Shown piece by piece: positions 1 to 4,998 of a stretch of DNA of 8,099 nucleotides. Positions within the stretch are counted from its first letter, which is position 1; the number at the start of each line of letters is the position of its first letter. The stretch spans positions 1-8,099 of the forward strand of contig MGIN01000027.1 in the NCBI GenBank assembly GCA_001793775.1. Reading direction: 5' to 3'. The notes under the pieces were generated by a model that saw nothing but the letters and a program-made list of their open reading frames with translations, had not been told where the DNA came from and searched no databases. The position numbers and the translations under genes were made by a program. This stretch comes from Candidatus Wolfebacteria bacterium GWA1_42_9 (GTDB lineage Bacteria; Patescibacteriota; Minisyncoccia; UBA6257; JAGOQP01).

Positions 1-890
1 TTTATGTTTTTCAAATCGTCGTCGATTTGAAACTTGACCTCGTTAAGCCGGTTGGAAAGGGAGCTGGTTAGTTTAAGAGCGTTTGTAAAGTTCTCTTTTT
101 CGATAATCGCTTCAGTCTCAAATGATTTGGGAATGATTATTTCGTAATCGGGAAATCTCCCCTCTATCAAACGGGAGACGAGGGTGGTTTGTTGAGTTTC
201 GAAAAGTATCTGGTTTTCTTCAAAAAACATTTTAATTTTGTTTTCTTTAGAAGAGGAAAAAATTCTTATGGTCTCTTGGATGGTTTTGAAGGGGACAATA
301 AAAGAAACGTCTTTCTCCATTTTAGTTTCAAATTCCTTGGAAACGATTGTTTTCTCAGCCAATCGGAAACTGTCGGTGGCCGCCAGTTTTATCTGCCCGT
401 CTTTGAAAGAAAACAAGATTCCTGAAAGCTCTGGATGAAAGTCTGATATTTGGCAGGCGGGAACGACAAAAAGGAGGGCCTCTACCAAAGAACCTGTGTC
501 AAAAACGAAAAAATTATTTTTCTTTCTCTCGATTCCAGGAATGATGGGAAAGTCGTTTTTGGGAGTAGTAGAAATCTTCGCTTTATAGTTATCGGTGTTG
601 ATTAAAAGAGATCCGCCTTTAATCTCAAAATTGATTCTCTCAAAAGAAAGATTATTTATGATTTGGGAGAAAACTCCGAAAGGAATGGCTACCGATCCCT
701 CTTTTATGTTTTTTGCCGAGATAAAATGAGTAACTCCGATTTCCAGGTCGGTAGACGACATCTTGACGCCGCCGTCAACCGTTTCTAAAAGAAAATTTTT
801 CAAGACTGGGAGATTGCCGCTCTCTTTTTTGGCGCCGGAAATTATCGACAGGCCTTCTTTAATGTTATTTTTTAAGGCAATGACGTTCAT
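1..890 (-). CDS. dnaN: DNA polymerase III beta subunit (sliding clamp), C-terminus cut off by the window edge
   Basis: Ring-shaped clamp that tethers the replicative polymerase to DNA. The frame runs from ATG at 888-890 to the left edge without a stop: 296 codons of a protein that is usually about 365-380 aa, so most of domain III is outside the window. The product begins MNVIALKNNIKEGLSIISGA, the usual start of domain I. The clamp motif EGRFPDYE ends at residue 250, where the family has it (domain II/III boundary), followed by IIIPKSFETEAIIEKENF. The start sits directly after the AT-rich part of the dnaA-dnaN spacer, with only a weak purine stretch (AAAGAA) before it. It lies downstream of dnaA on the same strand, the standard dnaA-dnaN order, and may be co-transcribed with dnaA. 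No anomaly is visible in the part present. Confidence 0.95.
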   Translation of the reverse strand, partial: MNVIALKNNIKEGLSIISGAKKESGNLPVLKNFLLETVDGGVKMSSTDLEIGVTHFISAKNIKEGSVAIPFGVFSQIINNLSFERINFEIKGGSLLINTDNYKAKISTTPKNDFPIIPGIERKKNNFFVFDTGSLVEALLFVVPACQISDFHPELSGILFSFKDGQIKLAATDSFRLAEKTIVSKEFETKMEKDVSFIVPFKTIQETIRIFSSSKENKIKMFFEENQILFETQQTTLVSRLIEGRFPDYEIIIPKSFETEAIIEKENFTNALKLTSSLSNRLNEVKFQIDDDLKNI

Positions 891-1053
891 AACTATTATT
901 CTTTATTAATTAATATATAAGTTGTAGTAGATCTAGTTGTTTTTGTGGATAAGTGGAAAAACGGAAAAAGACGGGAACAAACAGGCGTTTTTAGGATTGT
1001 TGTTTTTGATGGCCTGAGAAGAAGTTGTTAGTTTCTTATGTAAAAACCGCCGG
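891..1053. other. dnaA-dnaN spacer, candidate replication origin (oriC unwinding region)
   Basis: This 163 bp spacer contains one exact consensus DnaA box, TTATCCACA on the minus strand (944-952). Reading the minus strand from the box toward dnaN gives a short A-rich spacer, then CTA, ATC-like and CTA CTA CAA CTT triplets (936 down to 919), then 891-920, which is 28/30 A+T and suits a DNA unwinding element. Box, trinucleotide repeat and AT-rich block in this order resemble the DnaA-box/DnaA-trio arrangement known from Bacillus. On the other side of the box (953-985) are purine-rich variants such as AGTGGAAAA. A loose inverted repeat (GGCGTTTTTA near 982 against TAAAAACCGCC at 1041-1051) lies just after the dnaA stop. 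The position between dnaA and dnaN is a classic oriC site. The inference is strong for an origin and moderate for the exact unwinding site. Confidence 0.7.
944..952 (-). promoter_or_regulatory. consensus DnaA box
   Basis: The plus strand reads TGTGGATAA, the exact reverse complement of the consensus TTATCCACA. A perfect 9-mer match in a 163 bp spacer is expected by chance only about once per thousand such spacers, and this spacer is between dnaA and dnaN. Confidence 0.85.
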
Positions 1054-2436
1054 TCAATAAGGAGAGTTTTTATAGACCATTTCCTTGATAATCGCTATTT
1101 TTTGGTTAAGGGACTTGTCTTTTGTGACTTCTCTTAAGATTTTTTCATAAGAGTGAATGGCGGTGGTGTGATCTCTTTTTCCCATCTTATCCCCAATATC
1201 CGGGTAAGACATTCCCAGCATATCTCTTAAGAGAAACATGGTGATTTGTCTTGGAAGGACCACCTCTCTTCTTCTTGATTTATTAATGATTTCGTTTTGG
1301 GTAATTTCAAAGAACTGGCCAACCACTTTTATAATTTGTCCGGGGTTGATGGCCACCACGTTTTGTTGGAGGGTGGAATTGATTATTTCCTCGGCGGCCT
1401 TGGTGTCTATGACCGCGCCCTTAAACTCCTGGTAAAAATGGAGTTTATTGATAATTCCCTCGATCTCCCTGACGTTTCTTTGGATTTTGGAAGCAATCAA
1501 GTGACAGACATTATCAGGCAACTCCACGCCTTTTTCCTGGATCTTGTTTTTAATAATAGCCAGCTTCATTTCGTAGTCGGGGTAAGTGATGTCAGCGATC
1601 ATACCCCCTTCAAAACGGGAACGGAGACGCTCCTCCAAAGTGGGAATGGCTGACGGCGGCCGGTCGGAAGAGATAATGATTTGTTTGTTGTTTTGGTAAA
1701 GAATGTTAAAAGTGTGAAAAAACTCTTCTTCACTCCGCTCCTTTCCGCCAATAAATTGAATGTCATCGATAATTAAAACGTCTATTGTCCGGTATTTGTT
1801 TTTGACGTCATCCATTCTTTTTGAACGAATAGCCCAAACAACGTCGTTGACGAATTTTTCTGAGGGTACATATTTAACCCTAATCCGGCCGTGATAGTTT
1901 TTAACAATTTCATTGCCGGTGGCTTGAATAAGGTGGGTTTTACCAAGACCGGTTCCTCCATAAACAAAGAAAGGGTTATATTTTTTACCGACGTCTTTAG
2001 AAATGGCGACCGAAGCGGCGTAAGCCAGTTCATTGGAAGAGCCGACGACAAAACTTTTAAAGGAGTATCGGGGATGGAGATTTGTTTCCGGATCAGCCGC
2101 CAAACCGCCGATTTCTTTTTGTTGGGAGGGGAGAGAAAAGGAATGTTTTTGGATGGAGGGAGGAATGGCTTCGCTACCCACCCCGCTACCAACCACAACA
2201 TACTCAATTCTGTTGATGCCGCCGTCTATCTCTTGGAGAGCCTCCAAAATTATTTTATTGTATTTGCTCTGAATCCATTCTTTGGAAAAATTATTATTAA
2301 CTCCTATAACAACCACTCCGGTGCCGTCATTTTTCTCTACCAAGCGGCTGTTTCTAAACCAAGTTAAGAAATTCGGCTTTGAGATTTGCAACTCTATTGA
2401 GGCCAAGGCCTTTTCCCACAATTTTTTCAGGTCCAT
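1054..2436 (-). CDS. dnaA: chromosomal replication initiator protein DnaA
   Basis: AAA+ ATPase that binds DnaA boxes, melts oriC and helps load the helicase. I place the start at ATG 2434-2436, giving 460 aa that begin MDLKKLWEKALASIELQISK, the normal DnaA domain I start. The frame stays open to 2568, but those 44 extra residues have no DnaA character and cover the probable promoter. Visible motifs in the 460-aa numbering are Walker A GGTGLGKT (160-167), Walker B VLIIDD (220-225), sensor I IIISSDR (253-259), box VII LEERLRSRFEGG with the arginine finger near R274, and sensor II NVREIEG (R323). The C-terminal helix-turn-helix carries the signature GKRDHTTAIH (419-428), with R421, D422 and H423 for DnaA-box contact. 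Domain II (about 80-125) is a short linker. Stop is TGA at 1054-1056. The start has only a weak ribosome site (AGAGAA). The gene looks complete and functional. Confidence 0.97.
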   Translation of the reverse strand: MDLKKLWEKALASIELQISKPNFLTWFRNSRLVEKNDGTGVVVIGVNNNFSKEWIQSKYNKIILEALQEIDGGINRIEYVVVGSGVGSEAIPPSIQKHSFSLPSQQKEIGGLAADPETNLHPRYSFKSFVVGSSNELAYAASVAISKDVGKKYNPFFVYGGTGLGKTHLIQATGNEIVKNYHGRIRVKYVPSEKFVNDVVWAIRSKRMDDVKNKYRTIDVLIIDDIQFIGGKERSEEEFFHTFNILYQNNKQIIISSDRPPSAIPTLEERLRSRFEGGMIADITYPDYEMKLAIIKNKIQEKGVELPDNVCHLIASKIQRNVREIEGIINKLHFYQEFKGAVIDTKAAEEIINSTLQQNVVAINPGQIIKVVGQFFEITQNEIINKSRRREVVLPRQITMFLLRDMLGMSYPDIGDKMGKRDHTTAIHSYEKILREVTKDKSLNQKIAIIKEMVYKNSPY

Positions 2437-2590
2437 GATGTTCTCTAATGAAATACGAATTTTTACGAAAGCATGAAAGGGAGTCCAATTTTTAGTATTC
2501 GTTAGTATCAATAGTATATTGGTATCGTAGTTTAATTGAAAGTGGGGAAAAGTCAAAAAAGTGGACAAGTTGTGGAATTCTCCACGGATT
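2437..2590 (-). promoter_or_regulatory. dnaA upstream control region with DnaA-box-like cluster and ATACT repeats
   Basis: This is the dnaA promoter region, read on the minus strand. A possible promoter is TTTCAA (2536-2541) with 17 bp to TATACT (2513-2518); the -35 is poor. The -10 lies inside an array of four related 7-mers on the plus strand: TTAGTAT (2492-2498), TTAGTAT (2502-2508), ATAGTAT (2511-2517) and TTGGTAT (2519-2525). Further upstream are degenerate DnaA-box-like sites: AGTGGGGAA (2541), AGTGGACAA (2560, 7/9 to consensus), TGTGGAATT (2571) and TTCTCCACG (2577, 7/9). The last two form an inverted repeat GTGGA-ATTC-TCCAC (2572-2585). This fits DnaA autoregulation or an upstream half of a bipartite origin. 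The individual sites are weak, so confidence is moderate. Confidence 0.5.
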
Positions 2591-2628
2591 ACTGATTTAT
2601 TACAAATACATGAATTATACAGACTAAA

Positions 2629-2657
2629 TTGACAGACAAGTTGTTTTGTTCTATTTT
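2629..2657 (+). promoter_or_regulatory. sigma70-type promoter of the orphan gene
   Basis: A perfect -35 hexamer TTGACA (2629-2634), a 17 bp spacer and TATTTT (2652-2657) as -10. Transcription would start near 2664, giving a leader of about 100 nt before the gene at 2764. It is the best-matching promoter I see in the window. Confidence 0.55.
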
Positions 2658-2663
2658 AAAAAC

Positions 2664-2763
2664 AATTCCTGAACCCGTATGGGCAGGTCGTCCGCTCCTT
2701 GGAAGAGCTGGATAAGGGGTTCTTCTCTCACCCAAAAGAGAGTTGCACATAAGGAGGTGCTGT
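2664..2763 (+). promoter_or_regulatory. potentially structured 5' leader with a near-perfect Shine-Dalgarno
   Basis: The predicted leader can form nested helices. An outer stem GAACCC/GGGTTC (2671-2676 with 2717-2722) encloses a bulged 7-bp stem TCCGCTC (2691-2697) pairing with 2705-2712. A third hairpin CTCTC/GAGAG (2725-2729 with 2738-2742) has an ACCCAAAA loop. The ribosome site AAGGAGGTG (2751-2759) lies just after this hairpin, with GGAGG 6 nt from the ATG, and is much stronger than the sites of neighbouring genes. It could be a cis-regulatory RNA or only a stable leader. The folding is by eye. Confidence 0.35.
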
Positions 2764-3054
2764 ATGGCACGCACGTTTGAGGTAGTGGGTGGTCCCTCAG
2801 TTCTCGATTTAATGATCTCTCACTGGTACCGTGAACAGGATGGGGGTCGAAGGGAGGTTCAGTTTCAAGCGCGGGAGGAGAGGGCAGATTTGTCCCTCAG
2901 GATGGTCGTGAACGAAGCATCCCGAGAGAACGAGGACGGCACTACCTGGCGTCTCAAAGGGCGCTTAAGGATCCTCGGTCAGTACGGGGATCGAGTCGAG
3001 GGTATCTACAACTCGCAGACTCGGCAGGGGATCTTTTTTGTACTGCACCCCTGA
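2764..3054 (+). CDS. uncharacterised small protein (96 aa), GC-rich orphan between dnaA and rpmH
   Basis: I do not recognise this family. I chose ATG 2764 because AAGGAGGTG sits 6 nt upstream; the frame also opens at TTG 2743, but that start would place the ribosome site inside the gene. The product begins MARTFEVVGGPSVLDL. It has no signal peptide, membrane segment or cysteine. After an N-terminal helix-like part (about 10-25), residues 30-94 alternate hydrophobic and polar residues with Gly/Asn/Asp turns (EVQFQAR, LSLRMVV, WRLKGRLRI, RVEGIY, GIFFVLHP), which suggests a small soluble beta-sheet or beta-barrel domain. It is rich in Arg, Glu and Asp. GC is about 56% by my count, against about 40% around it. 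It has its own promoter and a strong hairpin behind it, so it is an independent unit, not part of the rpmH operon. A coding role is supported by the start context and the clean frame, and its function is unknown. An acquired gene, or a highly expressed lineage-specific gene with biased codons, are both possible. Confidence 0.7.
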   Translation: MARTFEVVGGPSVLDLMISHWYREQDGGRREVQFQAREERADLSLRMVVNEASRENEDGTTWRLKGRLRILGQYGDRVEGIYNSQTRQGIFFVLHP

Positions 3055-3078
3055 CCATAGCCTCATATGAACTACTTT

Positions 3079-3108
3079 TCGCCGCGGCTTGTCCGCGGCG
3101 ACGCTTTT
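3079..3108 (+). terminator. GC-rich hairpin, likely intrinsic terminator of the orphan gene
   Basis: A perfect 9-bp stem TCGCCGCGG (3079-3087) pairs with CCGCGGCGA (3093-3101) around a CTTGT loop, 24 nt after the orphan stop. The T-tract is short and slightly offset (CGCTTTTAT), so termination may be imperfect. It separates the orphan from rpmH. Confidence 0.65.
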
Positions 3109-3137
3109 ATAAACCAAAACAACAACCTTTGATTTAT

Positions 3138-3166
3138 TTGATATCTGTTCGTTTTTTTGCTACTCT
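3138..3166 (+). promoter_or_regulatory. possible rpmH operon promoter
   Basis: TTGATA (3138-3143), a 17 bp spacer and TACTCT (3161-3166), preceded by TGC as in an extended -10. The -10 is only half matched. The location between the upstream terminator and rpmH is right for the promoter of rpmH-rnpA-yidC-jag. Confidence 0.3.
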
Positions 3167-3203
3167 TCTTCTGCTTAGTTTGTTAATTTAATTGTTCGGC
3201 TTT

Positions 3204-3338
3204 ATGTCTATTACCTATCAACCAAAAAAGAAAAAAAGGAAGAGGGTTCATGGTTTTTTGAAGAGGATGAGAAAGCCCGGGGGAAGAAACGTCTTGTCTA
3301 GGAGAAGAGCAAAGGGAAGGAAGAGGCTTAATCCCTGA
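3204..3338 (+). CDS. rpmH: 50S ribosomal protein L34
   Basis: A 44-residue, strongly basic protein of the large ribosomal subunit. It begins MSITYQPKKKKRKRVHGFLK and contains the family hallmarks TYQP, HGFLKRM, GGRNVLSRRRAKGRKRL. Its length equals the usual 44-46 aa. ATG 3204 is the only start that yields the full N-terminus, and stop TGA is at 3336-3338. No Shine-Dalgarno is visible before it (the upstream bases read TTCGGCTTT), in contrast to the strong site of the preceding orphan gene. It is the first gene of the conserved rpmH-rnpA-yidC-jag cluster that lies divergent to dnaA in many bacteria, coupling ribosome parts, RNase P and membrane insertion near the origin. Confidence 0.97.
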   Translation: MSITYQPKKKKRKRVHGFLKRMRKPGGRNVLSRRRAKGRKRLNP

Positions 3339-3340
3339 AT

Positions 3341-3429
3341 AACCAATTGCTAATTTTCAATTTCTAATTAATTATTTAATTCATTAATTTCAAAATTGAT
3401 TGGTTGTTAGTAATCAAAGATTAGCAATT
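3341..3429. repeat. AT-rich imperfect inverted repeat between rpmH and rnpA
   Basis: The arms at 3345-3368 and 3406-3429 match in 19 of 24 positions, with an exact 10-bp core AATTGCTAAT (3345-3354) / ATTAGCAATT (3420-3429). An alternative register pairs AACCAAT (3341-3347) with ATTGGTT (3399-3405). The loop is very AT-rich. There is no T-tract after it, so it is not a typical terminator. The right arm ends 7 nt before the rnpA start and could affect its translation. It resembles the degenerate palindromic spacers often seen in CPR genomes (recollection, not a search). Confidence 0.6.
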
Positions 3430-3436
3430 CTTTTAA

Positions 3437-3772
3437 ATGTTGTCTAAAAGATATCGCCTGCCAACGTCTTTTTTTAAAGAGATTGTGAGAGAAAGAAAGA
3501 AACCGGCCGAAACTCTTTCTAACACACTTTTCTTAGCTAAAATTTACACCTCTCCCAACAATTACAGTCGTTTCGCAGTCGTCGTCTCGTCAGCCAACTT
3601 CAAAAAAGCAACCGAACGGAACTGTCTTCGAAGAACGGTTTATGAGATTTTGAGAAAAGACGGTTTTTATAAAAAACCAAACCAGGACATCGTTCTAATA
3701 ATAAAACCAGAAATTTCCAGAACCTCACCCGAAGAGATTAAAGACGAGCTATTCAAGTTTTTCAGAAATTAG
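3437..3772 (+). CDS. rnpA: ribonuclease P protein component
   Basis: Basic protein cofactor of RNase P that helps the catalytic RNA remove 5' leaders from pre-tRNA. It has 111 aa, close to the family norm of about 110-120. The N-terminus MLSKRYRLPTSFFKEIVRER matches the usual start with its RL..x..F element. The RNR signature is at residues 56-70 (KKATERNCLRRTVYE), preceded by the central strand RFAVVVSS (45-52). The C-terminal part DIVLIIKPEI fits the last strand. The second Arg of the common RNR triplet is replaced by Cys (RNC, 61-63), a minor variation. It follows rpmH after an AT-rich palindromic spacer; no ribosome site is obvious before ATG 3437. Stop TAG lies 16 nt before yidC. Confidence 0.95.
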   Translation: MLSKRYRLPTSFFKEIVRERKKPAETLSNTLFLAKIYTSPNNYSRFAVVVSSANFKKATERNCLRRTVYEILRKDGFYKKPNQDIVLIIKPEISRTSPEEIKDELFKFFRN

Positions 3773-3788
3773 AAATTTTCCGCAACAT

Positions 3789-4544
3789 ATGTCTTACTTA
3801 TTCAACGAGTTTCTTTATCGCCCCCTCTTAAATCTTCTTTTCCTTATTTATAACAATATCTGGGCTGATTTGGGGGTGGCGATTATTCTTTTAACAATCA
3901 TTATCCGATTGATTCTTTTACCGCTCTTTTATAAAAGTGCCAAAGACCAGACTATTATCCAAAAAATCACCCCCCGGATAAAAGAAATTCAGAAAAACCA
4001 CAAAGACAACAAAGAAAAACAGGTAAGGGAGATAATGGCGGTCTATAAGGAACACAAAGTCAACCCCCTTTCCGGATTTCTACTAATGCTCATTCAGTTG
4101 CCGATTTTAATAGCTCTTTACCGGGTTTTTTGGAAGGGGCTTTCCTCCGATATTTTTAAATTACTCTATCCTTTTGTCGGTGTTCCGGAAAATATCAGCC
4201 ATTCTTTTCTGGGGCTGGTTGATCTTAATCAAAAAAGTCTGGCGATCGTTATTATTGCCGCCCTGGCCCAGTACTTTCAATCGAAGCTTCTGATGAGTGT
4301 TGGCAAAAAAAACAGCAAATCTGTCGGGAACGAGGGGGCGGCGGCCGTCGCCGAAAAGATTTCCAGGCAAATGGTGTTTTTGGGACCGGTTCTGACGTTT
4401 GTCATTCTTTATTCCCTGCCGTCGGCCGTCGGGATTTACTGGTTGACAACCTCCGTATTTTCGGTTATTCAACAGATAGTGATTAACAAGAGATTGGGAA
4501 AAAGAAATGAACGAGACACAGGAAATTCTCCACAAGTTAATTAG
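3789..4544 (+). CDS. yidC: membrane protein insertase YidC/Oxa1 family
   Basis: Inserts and folds membrane proteins, alone or with Sec. It has 251 aa, the short Gram-positive/CPR form without the large periplasmic domain of E. coli YidC. There is no lipobox; it starts MSYLFNEFLYRPLLNLLFLI. Membrane segments are visible at about 26-47 (with the conserved hydrophilic-groove arginine R40 in IIIRLILLPLF), 95-115, 148-168, 196-211 and 213-233. The cytoplasmic loop at 50-92 is charged and helical (KIKE, KEKQVREIM), as expected for the C1 coiled hairpin. The family motif NPLSGFLLMLIQLPILIALY spans 92-111. The tail is basic (NKRLGKRNER). It sits in the usual place after rnpA, and its 3' end overlaps jag by 38 nt, suggesting translational coupling. 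No Shine-Dalgarno is clear before ATG 3789. Confidence 0.95.
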   Translation: MSYLFNEFLYRPLLNLLFLIYNNIWADLGVAIILLTIIIRLILLPLFYKSAKDQTIIQKITPRIKEIQKNHKDNKEKQVREIMAVYKEHKVNPLSGFLLMLIQLPILIALYRVFWKGLSSDIFKLLYPFVGVPENISHSFLGLVDLNQKSLAIVIIAALAQYFQSKLLMSVGKKNSKSVGNEGAAAVAEKISRQMVFLGPVLTFVILYSLPSAVGIYWLTTSVFSVIQQIVINKRLGKRNERDTGNSPQVN

Positions 4545-4941
4545 TTTAATGGGGTTTGAAGATTTTTCTATAAACTTTTCCCAAGATTCGCATCGTTTTT
4601 CGGTTTTTATCAACGACGCCCCATTTTTACAGAGGTATCTAGCCCACATGGTCAACGACCTGGATTTTGTTCTGAAAGGTATCGTCCGCAAAAAAGGGTT
4701 GGGGCCGGTTTTTGTGGATATTAACAACTACCGGAAAGAAAGAGAGGATTTGATTATTAAATTAGCCAAAGCCGGAGCAAGAAAAGCAGCTACCGCTAGA
4801 GAAAAAGTGATCTTGCCGCCGATGAATGCTTATGAGAGAAGAATCGTTCATACCGAGCTTGCTGTTCATCCGGATTTAAAGACCGAAAGCCAGGGAGAGG
4901 GGAAGGAAAGGAGGGTTGTCATCAAGCCGATAGAGGAATAA
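4507..4941 (+). CDS. jag: Jag/KhpB-type RNA-binding protein, short form (degenerate KH plus R3H)
   Basis: Likely a cytoplasmic RNA-binding partner protein; in Firmicutes Jag (KhpB/EloR) acts with KhpA in cell elongation and division control. It has 144 aa, shorter than the usual 200-plus. The R3H domain is clear at about 80-141: KLAKAGARKAATAREK, then LPPMNAYERRIVH (103-115) with the R..xH pair R111/H115, and the closing TESQGEGKERRVVIKP. The region at 15-75 is KH-like in strand pattern (FSVFIND, VFVDIN) but I see no GxxG loop where a working KH domain would have it (DAPFLQRYLAH). The N-terminal Jag-N domain is absent. ATG 4507 lies inside yidC after GGGAAAAAG; the overlap of 38 nt suggests coupled translation. 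Another Met at residue 15 is possible but would cut the KH-like part. The function in this organism is inferred from the family and position. Confidence 0.85.
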   Translation: MNETQEILHKLISLMGFEDFSINFSQDSHRFSVFINDAPFLQRYLAHMVNDLDFVLKGIVRKKGLGPVFVDINNYRKEREDLIIKLAKAGARKAATAREKVILPPMNAYERRIVHTELAVHPDLKTESQGEGKERRVVIKPIEE

Positions 4942-4942
4942 G

Positions 4943-4969
4943 TTAAAAGTTTTTAAAGTTTATAAAGTT
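4943..4969. repeat. three tandem 9-bp AT-rich repeats after jag
   Basis: TTAAAAGTT, TTTAAAGTT and TATAAAGTT follow each other without gaps (4943-4951, 4952-4960, 4961-4969), directly after the jag stop, in the 57 bp gap between the convergent jag and polA genes. There is no GC hairpin here, so no clear intrinsic terminator exists for either gene. Confidence 0.7.
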
Positions 4970-4998
4970 ATCAAGCGGTAATTTCCGATTTTATAAAT

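Noticed and set aside
1297..1653. 118-codon plus-strand frame inside dnaA
   Set aside because: Antisense shadow of conserved DnaA coding sequence; other plus frames within dnaA are rejected likewise.
2437..2568. 44-residue N-terminal extension of dnaA (open frame from 2568)
   Set aside because: The residues have no DnaA resemblance, cover the likely promoter and repeats, and the canonical DnaA start MDLKKLWEKAL begins at 2436.
2743..2763. TTG start giving 7 more residues to the orphan gene
   Set aside because: The near-perfect Shine-Dalgarno lies inside this stretch and points to ATG 2764.
2589..2774. 61-codon minus-strand frame in the dnaA-rpmH spacer
   Set aside because: No ribosome site, no recognisable pattern, and it overlaps the promoter and leader of the better-supported plus-strand gene.
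4161..4727. 188-codon minus-strand frame across yidC and jag
   Set aside because: It is antisense to two conserved genes and its translation shows no domain pattern.
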